NCBI GenBank assembly: GCA_934098295.1
Contig: CAKONV010000003.1
Coordinates: 62,001 to 126,000 of the forward strand
From: an uncultured Bacilli bacterium
GTDB lineage: Bacteria > Bacillota_I > Bacilli_A > ML615J-28 > CAG-313
Direction of reading: 5' to 3'
Length of the DNA stretch: 64,000 bases
Below, in pieces: positions 26,285 through 35,416 of this stretch. The notes beneath the pieces were generated by a model that had not been told where the DNA came from, did no database searches, and worked only from the letters and a program-made list of their open reading frames with translations. A program made the position numbers and the translations under genes. Position 1 is the first letter of the stretch. Each line of letters begins with the position of its first letter.

Positions 26285-27748
26285 ATGAATTATTCAATAA
26301 TAAGAAATATCATTGGCAAGATAATGATTTTACTTGCTGTCCTTATGTTGTTCCCTTTGGTATGCTGTGTTATTTATAAAGAAGATATTTTAAATTACTT
26401 ATCTTTTTTTATTCCTATATTTGCTCTTTTAACGATTGGCTTTTTATTTAATATAAAAAAAGCTAGCAATACAAAAATTTTATCCAAAGAGGGCCTTATC
26501 ATTGTCGGCTTATCTTGGTTAATTATGTCTTTATTTGGTTGTTTACCTTTCATAATTTCCAAAGAAATACCATCGTTCGCTGATGCTTTCTTTGAAATAA
26601 CTTCTGGTTTTACAACTACTGGTGCAACTATATTAGATGCTGATGATTTTTCAGCATTAAGTCATAGTGCTTTTCTTTGGCGTTCTTTTACACACTGGAT
26701 TGGAGGAATGGGTGTCTTAGTTTTCATTTTAGCTTTTATCCCTGAAAGCAAAGATGGCTCATCAATGCATATTTTAAGAGCGGAAAGCCCTGGTCCTCAA
26801 GTTGGTAAACTAGTTTCAAAAATGGTTGCTAGTTCAAGAATCTTGTATTTAATTTATATAGCCTTGACTATAATTCAAATCTTATTGTTATGGCTTGGAC
26901 CTGATAGCAAGATGACTTTTTTTCATAGTTTAATATGTTCTTTAGGAACAGCTGGTACTGGTGGATTTGCGATGGTGGGAGAAGGAATTAGTTATTACAG
27001 TGCCTATTCCCAATATGTCATTGCTATTTTCATGGTTTTATTCGGAATAAACTTCAGTATGTATTATTTCGTTTTAGTAAAAAACTATAAAGAGGTTCTG
27101 GCTAATGAGGAATTAAGATGGTACATTGGAATTATAGTAGTTTCTATAATATTAATAATGATTAATATTTATCCTATATATAATAACTTTGAAACAACCT
27201 TCAGACACGCATTTTTTCAAACGGCATCGGTGATATCAACAACCGGGTATTCTACAGCCCCTTATGAAACATGGCCAGCTTTATCACATATGATTCTTGC
27301 CTTTTTGATGCTCACAGGTGCATGTGCAGGATCAACTGCGGGAGGATTAAAAATATCAAGATTAGTAATTTTAGTGAAATCAAGCTTTGCAAAAATCAAA
27401 AATGCCATTAGCCCAAGAAAAATAGAAACAATTAGAATAGATAAAAAACCTTTAGACGATAATACTGTTAATTCTGTTCAAAATTACTTTGTTGTTTATG
27501 CTTTAGTTTTAATAATTGTTTCTATTATAATTTCGGTAGATGATTTTGATTTTGTTACTAATTTTACAGCCTCTTTAACTTGTATAAGCAATGTTGGACC
27601 AGCCTTAGGTAACATTGCAGGTTCATCAAGAAGCTTCTCAGTCTTCTCACCATTTTCTAAAATAGTTTTATCAATAGAAATGGTAGCAGGAAGATTAGAG
27701 TTATTCCCAATATTAATATTATTCTATCCGAAAACATGGATGAAGTAA
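26285..27748 (+). CDS. trkH: Trk potassium transporter membrane subunit TrkH
   Basis: A 487-residue K+-translocating subunit with about ten membrane segments and four selectivity-filter-like loops, of which FTTTGATILD, GTAGTGGFAMVG, STTGYSTAPYE and ISNVGPALGN are visible, each with the conserved filter glycine. HWIGGMGVLVFI is a family hallmark. It ends in GRLELFPILILFYPKTW, as usual. GGAGTGA at the end of trkA serves as ribosome site. TrkAH supplies K+ at moderate affinity using the membrane potential. Confidence 0.96.
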   Translation: MNYSIIRNIIGKIMILLAVLMLFPLVCCVIYKEDILNYLSFFIPIFALLTIGFLFNIKKASNTKILSKEGLIIVGLSWLIMSLFGCLPFIISKEIPSFADAFFEITSGFTTTGATILDADDFSALSHSAFLWRSFTHWIGGMGVLVFILAFIPESKDGSSMHILRAESPGPQVGKLVSKMVASSRILYLIYIALTIIQILLLWLGPDSKMTFFHSLICSLGTAGTGGFAMVGEGISYYSAYSQYVIAIFMVLFGINFSMYYFVLVKNYKEVLANEELRWYIGIIVVSIILIMINIYPIYNNFETTFRHAFFQTASVISTTGYSTAPYETWPALSHMILAFLMLTGACAGSTAGGLKISRLVILVKSSFAKIKNAISPRKIETIRIDKKPLDDNTVNSVQNYFVVYALVLIIVSIIISVDDFDFVTNFTASLTCISNVGPALGNIAGSSRSFSVFSPFSKIVLSIEMVAGRLELFPILILFYPKTWMK

Positions 27749-27755
27749 AAATAAG

Positions 27756-27796
27756 AAGTTTTTAAGAAAATTACTTAAAAACTTTTTTATTTTTTG
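27756..27796 (+). terminator. Rho-independent terminator after trkH
   Basis: Perfect 11-bp stem AAGTTTTTAAG / CTTAAAAACTT, 7-nt loop, T-rich tail. Confidence 0.9.
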
Positions 27797-27952
27797 TTAT
27801 CAATAAAAAAAATATTGCATATATTAGTAAAAAAGAATACTTAAGAAAAAGTGAAAATAATATAAAAAATAATTAAATTAGATAGATTTTACTTAATAAA
27901 AATACAAAAAAATAAATAAAATTAAAAAAACAAAAAATAAAAAAAACTTCAA

Positions 27953-27966
27953 AGTAACCGTTTTCA
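27953..27966 (-). promoter_or_regulatory. Candidate catabolite-responsive element (cre)
   Basis: The minus strand reads TGAAAACGGTTACT, matching the CcpA consensus TGWAANCGNTNWCA at 13 of 14 positions. It is centred about 30 bp upstream of the opp -35 box, a position seen with activated as well as repressed promoters. Confidence 0.45.
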
Positions 27967-27988
27967 CCGATTTTTGAATAGCATTTAT

Positions 27989-28017
27989 TTGACATAGGTA
28001 TTTTTTTGTTATATAAT
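27989..28017 (+). promoter_or_regulatory. Consensus sigma-A promoter of the opp operon
   Basis: TTGACA (27989-27994), 17-bp spacer, TATAAT (28012-28017), both hexamers perfect. This predicts strong expression of the peptide transporter. Confidence 0.93.
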
Positions 28018-28074
28018 ATTGTAAACATTGAATAGATGTTTGATTAATTAGATAAATTTATGGGAGGCAAAAAT

Positions 28075-30810
28075 ATGAAAAATTTATTTAAAAGAACTTC
28101 ATTTCTATGTCTTTTAGTGGTTTTTGCTCTTGCACTTGTTGCATGTGGAACGGATAATCCTACACCAAAACCAGAACCAAAACCAAGTGACGTAGACCCT
28201 GCTTATATATCATTAGATGATTATAAAGCATATATTAAGGAAGATTTAAAAGATGTTGTTAGTAGCATCGATGATCAAGTCGAAGGTACTGTAAAAACAA
28301 GTGTAGAATCTGAATTAACTAAAGGCTTAAAGGCTATTGATGAATCACACAGCATCGGTGATGTAAGAAAAGCATATGCTGCTGCTAAACAAGCTGTTGC
28401 TAATTGCGTAACACTTGCTCAAAATGTACAATCTTATAGCGGTGCTTCAATGTCTGATAAGACTGAAATCTTAGGTAAACTTGAAGCTTATGGTGTAAGA
28501 AATGGTATCACTGGTATTTCATTATTTGAAAACGGTGGTTATGTAATGTACAATCCTCGTGTAACTTTAGGTACAGAAAATTATATCGTTGGTTATGGTT
28601 TCGGTACACTTGCTGAAGGTTCTATTAACTCTGATTTAGCTAACGAATCTGTTGCAGCTTGGAAGAAATATTATCATACAGTAAATGCTGCTGACCCTGG
28701 TACTTTAAACTACTTAAATGACCAAGGTAGTGAAGTTAGTGATTTCTATGGTTATGTTGGTTCTTCATTCTATACAAACTTCATGAATGAACACAAAGAT
28801 GGTTATGACTGGGTTCCTGAACTTGCAAAAGAAAAACCTCAACCAGTTGATGGAACAGTTGAATCTGCAAAAATTTGGAGATTTGAAGTTAGAACTGGTA
28901 AAGATGGCTTAAAATATAACACTAATTCTGCAATTGCTTCAAGAAAAGCATTTGATGGAAGATTAGTTGAAGCTGAAGATTACTTAACTCCATTTAGACT
29001 ATTATTAACAAAGTCAAATAATTTATATCGTGGTGGTGAACTTGCTAACCAATCTACTGGTGCTATTAAAGGTGCAAAAGCTTACTACGCTGCAACTTCT
29101 AATAAAGATTACACTAGTGATGATGCTAAAAAATTATTTGATGAAACTGTTGGTTTAAAAGTTTATGAAGAAGAAGGAAAAGTATATTTCCAAGTTGAAT
29201 ATACTCAAGCATTATCTCAATTCTATGCTATGTACTATATCGCATCTAACCTATATGCTCCAATTCCTCAAGAATTCTTAAACTTAGTAACTGTTGAAAA
29301 TTATTTAGGTTATAACGCTAACAAGACTGAAACTCCAGTTGATAACTCATTATCACTTGGTTCTTATACTCTTGAACGTTGGGATAGCAATCAACAAGTA
29401 GTTTATAAGAAAAATCCTTACTATGTATATGCTGATACAAAATATGCAATTGAAGGTGTTCATATTCATATCTTAACTGCTCTTGCAACTGATAATGAAG
29501 CTGGATTCAAAGAATTCCTAGCTGGTAACACTGACTCAACTGGTATTCCTCAAACTAAATTACAAGAATACAAGAGTGACCCTCGTACTCGTCAAACAAA
29601 AGGTGATTCTAACTTTAAATTAAACGTTAATGCTACTTCAAAAGAAACTTGGGAAAAATTATTCGGTGAAAATGGTACTGTTACAAATACTTCAAAAGAT
29701 GATTATTGGAATGTAAAACCTGCATTAAGTAACAGTCACTTCGTTAAAGCATTAAGCTTATCAATCAACAGATTAGAATTTGCTTCTGCTCGTGGTAGTG
29801 TTCCTGCAATTAGTTATCTATCAAGTAACTACATGTCAGATCCTGAAAATGGTATTTCATATAGTGCTACAAAAGCTCATGAAAATGCTATTGCAACATT
29901 ATTAAAAGGTACTGACCCATATGGATATTCAGTAGAACTTGCTCGTGAATACTTCAAAGTTGCATTATCTGAATTAGAAGCTGATGGCGCTTATACTGCT
30001 GGTACAAAAGAAAATCCTACAGTAATTAGCCTTGAAATTGCTTGGCAGTATGCTCAAAATGAAAATGCATATCATAAAGAAATTAAACAATACTTAGAAA
30101 CTGCATTCAATGATGAATCAGTATCTGGTGGTAAATATAAACTAGAAGTTACTTTCTGGGTTGGTGATAAATGGAGTGATGTATACTACAATAAGATGAT
30201 GGTAGGTCAATATGATATTGCTTTCGGTTCAATCTCTGGTAACTCATTAAATCCATTAGCATTCATGAATGTACTTTCTGCAGATCAAACTATCTCTAAT
30301 AACTTTACGTTAAACTGGGGTACTGATACTAATGATCCAGATGCTGATGTATTAGTATATGATGGAAAACGTTGGTCTTACGATGCATTATATAAGGCTG
30401 CAACTTCATTCTCAATCACTAATGATGGTGCTTATACTCCAGCTTATGGATACTCTTTAGTTTCTGAAGAACAAGCTGATGGTTCATTTGTATTAACTGC
30501 TACGCTTTCTAAAACATTACCTGCTTTAACTAAGATTACAGTTACTAAAGTTGCATTATGCTGGTATGAAGTTTACAATCAAACTGCTGATGATAAAGAC
30601 TATAAAGAAACTGAATTCGAAAGCGGTGAATATACTGTAAAAGAAGAAAACGGAAAAGTTGTTATTACAGTAACTGTACCAAAGAGTTTAGTAACTGAAT
30701 ACTATGGTGAAGTTGGACTTGACGTAACATTCGATATCGACGTTGATGGTAACGAAATAACAGGTGAATTAGTATCTCTATACACTCAATTCCCTGGTCA
30801 AGGTGCCTAA
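28075..30810 (+). CDS. oppA: Oligopeptide ABC transporter substrate-binding lipoprotein
   Basis: A 911-residue extracellular lipoprotein that captures peptides for the OppBCDF importer. The signal peptide MKNLFKRTSFLCLLVVFALA ends in lipobox LVAC. SBP_bac_5 features include LGSYTLERWDSNQQVVYKKN (the gain-of-peptide strand seen as YTLxxW...VYKKNP) and VKALSLSINRLEFA near residue 560. It is far longer than common OppA proteins (about 540-600 residues), with an added helical domain after the linker (residues 40-130) and a beta-rich C-terminus. Codon use is tuned, in line with high expression. GGGAGG places the start at ATG 28075; ATG 28060 lies within the ribosome site. Confidence 0.9.
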   Translation: MKNLFKRTSFLCLLVVFALALVACGTDNPTPKPEPKPSDVDPAYISLDDYKAYIKEDLKDVVSSIDDQVEGTVKTSVESELTKGLKAIDESHSIGDVRKAYAAAKQAVANCVTLAQNVQSYSGASMSDKTEILGKLEAYGVRNGITGISLFENGGYVMYNPRVTLGTENYIVGYGFGTLAEGSINSDLANESVAAWKKYYHTVNAADPGTLNYLNDQGSEVSDFYGYVGSSFYTNFMNEHKDGYDWVPELAKEKPQPVDGTVESAKIWRFEVRTGKDGLKYNTNSAIASRKAFDGRLVEAEDYLTPFRLLLTKSNNLYRGGELANQSTGAIKGAKAYYAATSNKDYTSDDAKKLFDETVGLKVYEEEGKVYFQVEYTQALSQFYAMYYIASNLYAPIPQEFLNLVTVENYLGYNANKTETPVDNSLSLGSYTLERWDSNQQVVYKKNPYYVYADTKYAIEGVHIHILTALATDNEAGFKEFLAGNTDSTGIPQTKLQEYKSDPRTRQTKGDSNFKLNVNATSKETWEKLFGENGTVTNTSKDDYWNVKPALSNSHFVKALSLSINRLEFASARGSVPAISYLSSNYMSDPENGISYSATKAHENAIATLLKGTDPYGYSVELAREYFKVALSELEADGAYTAGTKENPTVISLEIAWQYAQNENAYHKEIKQYLETAFNDESVSGGKYKLEVTFWVGDKWSDVYYNKMMVGQYDIAFGSISGNSLNPLAFMNVLSADQTISNNFTLNWGTDTNDPDADVLVYDGKRWSYDALYKAATSFSITNDGAYTPAYGYSLVSEEQADGSFVLTATLSKTLPALTKITVTKVALCWYEVYNQTADDKDYKETEFESGEYTVKEENGKVVITVTVPKSLVTEYYGEVGLDVTFDIDVDGNEITGELVSLYTQFPGQGA

Positions 30811-30825
30811 AATACTTAAAAAGTA

Positions 30826-30878
30826 GTGCAATAATGAGCAATTAGGCTTGTTAAAAACAGGTCTAATTGCTTTTGCAC
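30826..30878 (+). terminator. Intercistronic hairpin between oppA and oppB (attenuator or mRNA stabiliser)
   Basis: AGCAATTAGGCTTG (30837-30850) pairs with CAGGTCTAATTGCT (30858-30871), with two G-U pairs, and an outer GTGCA/TGCAC extends it. The tail is only four T, so termination would be partial. Such hairpins after binding-protein genes let the binding protein be made in excess over the permease. Confidence 0.75.
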
Positions 30879-30910
30879 GAAAAAATAGTATAGTAATAAA
30901 GGAGGAAAAA

Positions 30911-31945
30911 ATGTTAAAATATGTATTAAAAAGACTTGGATTAGCATTTCTTACAACTTTTATAATAATATCTCTATCTTTTATATTGATTAAAATGTTA
31001 CCTGAAGAAAGAGCATTAGGGGGAACAGATCAACGTATAGCTTATTGGGAGAAACAAATCAGTTTGGGATATATCTTAAAGTTTGAACGTGAACAAACAA
31101 ATTTAGGTAAAAATATTGATATTTGTGTGCAAGGTTCAAAAACTTATTATTATTATAAAGCCCCTGTTTTAAAACAATATGGAAGTTGGGTTAAAAATAT
31201 TGTTACAAAATGGGAATGGGGGGTATCTAGAAAAATTGATCCAAATGTAAAAGCTACAGTAGTTATTGGACAGCGGTTAGGATATTCGATACGAATAAAT
31301 ATCTTATCAGTTGTTATTTCGGTACCATTAGGAATTTTATTAGGAATTTGGGCAGCGTTAAAGAAAAATACTTTAACCGACCATATAATATCAACTCTTG
31401 TAATGATTTTTATTTCAATTCCTAGTTTCGTTTTAATAACGTTCTTGATTTTAATTTTTGCTTATAAATTAAAATGGTTGCCATCAACTTGGCCAACAGT
31501 TACTGCACCAACAGTGGAAAAAATCAAAGGGTATATTTTACCAGTTTTCTGCTCATGCTTCGGTTCAATTTGTGGTTATTGTAGATTTACAAGAGCAGAA
31601 TTGTGTGAAGTTATGGAAAGTGATTACTTGCTTCTTGCAAGAACAAAAGGCTTAACAAAACGTCAAGCTATTATAAGACATGCTTTAAAAAATGCTATGG
31701 TACCAATTGTACCATCAATCTTAGCTGAATTTATTGGTATCCTTGGTGGTTCCATGATTCTTGAAGGTTTATATGGTATTCCTGGTATTGGTAAATTATA
31801 TATTGAAGCTTTAAATGGTAAAGATTATAATGTATTATTTGTTGATATGGCTATATTTACAACACTAAGCTTAGTAGCTGGTGTATTCTTAGATATTTCT
31901 TATCAATTTATTGATCCTAGAATTAGAATGGGGGCAAAGAGATAA
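30911..31945 (+). CDS. oppB: Oligopeptide ABC transporter permease OppB
   Basis: A 344-residue inner-membrane permease of the BPD_transp_1 family. One N-terminal helix (residues 11-31) is followed by an extracytoplasmic loop of about 90 residues, somewhat longer than usual, and then five helices. The EAA loop that contacts the ATPases reads DYLLLARTKGLTKRQAIIRH (near residue 237). AAAGGAGG directly upstream sets ATG 30911; the frame is open further back but covers the intercistronic hairpin. The oppC start overlaps its stop by one base. Confidence 0.93.
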   Translation: MLKYVLKRLGLAFLTTFIIISLSFILIKMLPEERALGGTDQRIAYWEKQISLGYILKFEREQTNLGKNIDICVQGSKTYYYYKAPVLKQYGSWVKNIVTKWEWGVSRKIDPNVKATVVIGQRLGYSIRINILSVVISVPLGILLGIWAALKKNTLTDHIISTLVMIFISIPSFVLITFLILIFAYKLKWLPSTWPTVTAPTVEKIKGYILPVFCSCFGSICGYCRFTRAELCEVMESDYLLLARTKGLTKRQAIIRHALKNAMVPIVPSILAEFIGILGGSMILEGLYGIPGIGKLYIEALNGKDYNVLFVDMAIFTTLSLVAGVFLDISYQFIDPRIRMGAKR

Positions 31946-33927
31946 TGAGTGATTTTGAAAATGTAAATAAAAACAATGTTGAAATAACTAAAGATGATTT
32001 TAGATTAGTTCAAGAAAACGTAAAAATTACTGATAAAAAGTTTCAAACTAAACCTACAACATTCTTTAAGGATGCACTAAGAAGATTTAGAAAAAATAAA
32101 TCATCAGTTGTCGCTTCGGTTATTTTAGGAATATTAATTCTTTTAGCATTATTTGTGCCAATTTTTTCAAATAAAGATATTGAAACAGTATCAAAACAAG
32201 AACAATTCTTAGCACCAAAATTATTTAAAGCTGGTACAGGTTTTTGGGATGGTACAAGAAAATTCTCTGGTGTTGTATATGATACGGTAAAGGAAGCACC
32301 TGCTGGTTATAGAAAAGAAGCAGTTTTAACAATTTCTACATATTCAGAAAAAATCAATGTTGCGAATGAATACGGTATTGGTGGTTATGTAATGTTTGTT
32401 AATGAAACTAGAAAAAATGATAACTTATCAATATTACGTTCCCCTAGTTTTGCGGCTAATGCTAACGATAATTATACGGCTAAAATTAAATTAGGTAGTG
32501 AAGCTGATGTTGAAAACTATGAACTTGGTGAATATCGTATAGTTTACGAAGGAACAAATCTTGATACTAACGAAGCTATTAAACTTGTTTTACAAGATTG
32601 GAGTAAAAATTTTACATCTGATATTGATTTAAATATTAGTCAAGCATTGAGTGAAAATGGCATAACAAATGCTAAAGGAACTCTTACATTTGAACTAAAA
32701 GGTGTTAATGATAAATATACATACTTACTTGTTGAATCAGTAAAATTTGCTTCTAATCTTGCTAGCGAAGAAGTAAAAGAGGATTTAGACACTATTTCAT
32801 TTACTGATGCCACTAAAATGGTTTTATTAGCTAAAGATAGTATTGGTAATACCCCTAGAGGATATTGGTCTTGTACAGGTAGAAAAGGAATATATCAAGC
32901 TACATTATATTTTTGTAATTTCGTTTATGATACTTATGAAGATGTCTATGGATATAGAAGTGATGAAATTTATGTTACAGAGAAAGAACAAACTGATAAC
33001 TTATTAAAATTTCCAATGTCCGATCTTGAAAATTTTAAAAAATTTGGTTGGTGTACATATGATGAAAACGCCAGAGATTTAGAATCTATACAAGAAAGTT
33101 TCAAAGTCTTGAATGATAAATGCCCAATTGATAAAATTGTTAGTGTTTCTATAAACGCTATTACGGGAAAAGTCCTAGATGTAATAGCTACTGGTTATAA
33201 TTACAAGTATTTAAGCTGTAAATATCATAACAATTCTTACAATTCAATGCCAAAATTCTTGTTTGGTACTGATGATAGTGGTCAAGATTTATTCAAAAAG
33301 GCTTTTAGAGGATTAAGAATTTCTTTAGTCTTAGGTGTTTGTACTGCTGCTTTCTGTTTCATTTTTGGTTTATGTTGGGGTTCAATTTCCGGTTACTTTG
33401 GTGGAGCTGTTGACCTTATAATGGAACGTTTCTGTGAAATTTTAAGTGGTGTTCCTTGGATTGTAATTATGACATTATGTATATTACACTTTGGTAGTAC
33501 ATTTGGAACTTTTGCTTTAGCATTATGTTTGACTGGTTGGATGGGAACGGCTGGAAGAACAAGAACGCAATTCTATCGTTTTAAGAGAAGAGAATATATC
33601 TTAGCATCTCGTACTTTAGGTGCTAATGATATGCGTTTAATTTTCCGTCACATCTTACCTAACTCTTTAGGTACAATTATTACTGGTGCTGTTTTAATGA
33701 TTCCAAGTGTAATTTTCTCAGAAGCAACGCTTGCATATTTGAATTTAGGTTTGAAAAACTTATCATCATTTGGTGTAATAATGTCTGATAATCAAACTTA
33801 TTTACAAAGCTATCCTAACCTTGTTATTTTCCCAGCTGTAATTATTTCATTAATGATGATTTCATTTAACTTATTTGGTAATGGCTTAAGAGATGCTATT
33901 AACCCATCATTGAAAGGAAGTGACTAG
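31945..33927 (+). CDS. oppC: Oligopeptide ABC transporter permease OppC with large extracytoplasmic insertion
   Basis: A 660-residue permease, about twice the usual OppC length of 300. Residues 1-50 are cytoplasmic, one helix follows at about 53-73 (VASVILGILILLALFVPIF), and the normal permease core resumes only at FGTDDSGQDLFKKAFRGLR near residue 440. It carries the EAA loop EYILASRTLGANDMRLIFRH near 550. The intervening 350 or so residues are outside the cell, beta-rich with Tyr/Asn/Thr, and unrelated to the core. They may dock or shield the enlarged OppA. Extended OppC proteins are known in some Mollicutes relatives. GAAAGGAAG at its end serves oppD. Confidence 0.9.
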   Translation: MSDFENVNKNNVEITKDDFRLVQENVKITDKKFQTKPTTFFKDALRRFRKNKSSVVASVILGILILLALFVPIFSNKDIETVSKQEQFLAPKLFKAGTGFWDGTRKFSGVVYDTVKEAPAGYRKEAVLTISTYSEKINVANEYGIGGYVMFVNETRKNDNLSILRSPSFAANANDNYTAKIKLGSEADVENYELGEYRIVYEGTNLDTNEAIKLVLQDWSKNFTSDIDLNISQALSENGITNAKGTLTFELKGVNDKYTYLLVESVKFASNLASEEVKEDLDTISFTDATKMVLLAKDSIGNTPRGYWSCTGRKGIYQATLYFCNFVYDTYEDVYGYRSDEIYVTEKEQTDNLLKFPMSDLENFKKFGWCTYDENARDLESIQESFKVLNDKCPIDKIVSVSINAITGKVLDVIATGYNYKYLSCKYHNNSYNSMPKFLFGTDDSGQDLFKKAFRGLRISLVLGVCTAAFCFIFGLCWGSISGYFGGAVDLIMERFCEILSGVPWIVIMTLCILHFGSTFGTFALALCLTGWMGTAGRTRTQFYRFKRREYILASRTLGANDMRLIFRHILPNSLGTIITGAVLMIPSVIFSEATLAYLNLGLKNLSSFGVIMSDNQTYLQSYPNLVIFPAVIISLMMISFNLFGNGLRDAINPSLKGSD

Positions 33928-33928
33928 T

Positions 33929-35416
33929 ATGGAAGAAAAAGTATTGTCCGTTAAAGACTTAGTTATCGATTTTAAAACTGATAATGGTATTGTCCATGCT
34001 GTTCGTAATATTTCTTTTGATCTAGTTCGTGGTGAAACTTTATGTATTGTTGGTGAATCAGGTTCTGGTAAATCGGTTACTTCTAAGGCTATTATGGGTA
34101 TTTTAGCTAATAATGCTATAATTGCTAATGGTACAATCATGTATCGTGGTGAAAACTTATTAGAAGTATCAGAAGATGAATTCTATAAAATTAGAGGTCA
34201 TAAAATTGGTATGATTTTCCAAGACCCATTGTCTTCTTTAAACCCAATCGTAAGAATTGGTAAACAAATAACGGAAGCAATGTTAATTAACTCTGATAAA
34301 TTAAAATTAATGTATAACGATTTAATTTCTGATGATTTAATTGCTTATAAAAATACGGTTGCTAAAGGACAAATTAGAATCAATAATGCTAAGAAACTTT
34401 TTGATACTTTCGTAATTGAAAAAAAGAAAAAATTTAATAATAAATTAAAATCTTTTGATAAAGCTGAAATAAAAGAAAGAAAAAAGCAATTAAAGGAAGA
34501 AATTGCAAGTATTAAAAAGGAAACAATTGAAAAAGCCCTTCCTTTAAAACAAAAATTACTTGTAACTAAGAAAAACGCTAAACTTCAAGTTGCTGAATAT
34601 CGTGCTAAAATAACTAAAGAACATTTAGAAAAAATGGCTAGTTTAAAATCAAAATTAGCTTCAGCTACTTTAGATGCTGATAAGAAAGAAATAGATGAAG
34701 AAATTGCTAAAGAAAAAGAAACTTATATTAATTTTTTAAAATTAACAAAGCGTGAAGCTAAGAAAAAAGCTTTAGAAATAATGAAGGAAGTAGGTATTCC
34801 TGAACCTGAAAAACGTTATCGTCAATATCCATTTGAATTCTCGGGTGGTATGAGACAAAGAATCGTTATTGCTATTGCCTTAACAGCTGCACCAGAAATT
34901 TTAATATGTGATGAACCTACAACAGCTCTAGATGTTACAATACAAGCTCAAATTTTGGAATTAATCAACAAAATTAAAAAAGAACGTGATTTATCTTGTA
35001 TCTTTATTACTCACGACTTAGGTGTAGTTGCTAATATGGCTGATCGTGTTGCTGTAATGTATGCAGGAAAGATTGTGGAATATGGCACAGCTGAAGAAAT
35101 TTTCTTCGATCCTCGCCATCCTTACACATGGGCATTGTTATCAAGTATTCCGGATGTAGATAGTAAAGAAAAACTTGAAGCAATCCCTGGAACGCCTCCT
35201 AATATGATATATCCACCAATTGGTGATGCTTTCGCTTTACGTAGTAAATATGCTATGGAAGTAGACTTCAAAGCTGAACCACCTTTCTTCAAAGTTACAG
35301 ATACTCATTATGCCGCAACTTGGCTTTTAGATCCTAGAGCTCCAAAAGTTGAAATGCCAAAAATTGTTTCTGAAAGAATTAAAAATGCATTACAAGGAGG
35401 TAAAAATAATGGCTAA
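33929..35416 (+). CDS. oppD: Oligopeptide ABC transporter ATPase OppD with coiled-coil insertion
   Basis: A 495-residue nucleotide-binding subunit; typical OppD has 330-350. Walker A GESGSGKS is near residue 41, the Q-loop IFQDPLSSLNP near 97, signature FSGGMRQR near 303, Walker B ICDEPTTALD near 329 and the H-loop THDLG. Between Q-loop and signature sits an extra Lys/Glu-rich stretch of about 160 residues (roughly 115-275), strongly predicted by eye as long coiled-coil helices. The C-terminal oligopeptide-transporter extension lacks the usual four-Cys cluster region. The start is ATG 33929; GTG 33920 is the ribosome site. Confidence 0.92.
   Translation: MEEKVLSVKDLVIDFKTDNGIVHAVRNISFDLVRGETLCIVGESGSGKSVTSKAIMGILANNAIIANGTIMYRGENLLEVSEDEFYKIRGHKIGMIFQDPLSSLNPIVRIGKQITEAMLINSDKLKLMYNDLISDDLIAYKNTVAKGQIRINNAKKLFDTFVIEKKKKFNNKLKSFDKAEIKERKKQLKEEIASIKKETIEKALPLKQKLLVTKKNAKLQVAEYRAKITKEHLEKMASLKSKLASATLDADKKEIDEEIAKEKETYINFLKLTKREAKKKALEIMKEVGIPEPEKRYRQYPFEFSGGMRQRIVIAIALTAAPEILICDEPTTALDVTIQAQILELINKIKKERDLSCIFITHDLGVVANMADRVAVMYAGKIVEYGTAEEIFFDPRHPYTWALLSSIPDVDSKEKLEAIPGTPPNMIYPPIGDAFALRSKYAMEVDFKAEPPFFKVTDTHYAATWLLDPRAPKVEMPKIVSERIKNALQGGKNNG

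Larger units (their letters stand above)
27797..28074. other. Intergenic leader region of the opp operon
   Basis: About 280 bp without a gene. The first 150 bp are extremely A-rich on the plus strand (poly-A runs), possibly an upstream element for RNA polymerase. Then come a cre-like site (27953), a consensus promoter (27989) and a short leader with GGGAGG before ATG 28075. Confidence 0.7.
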
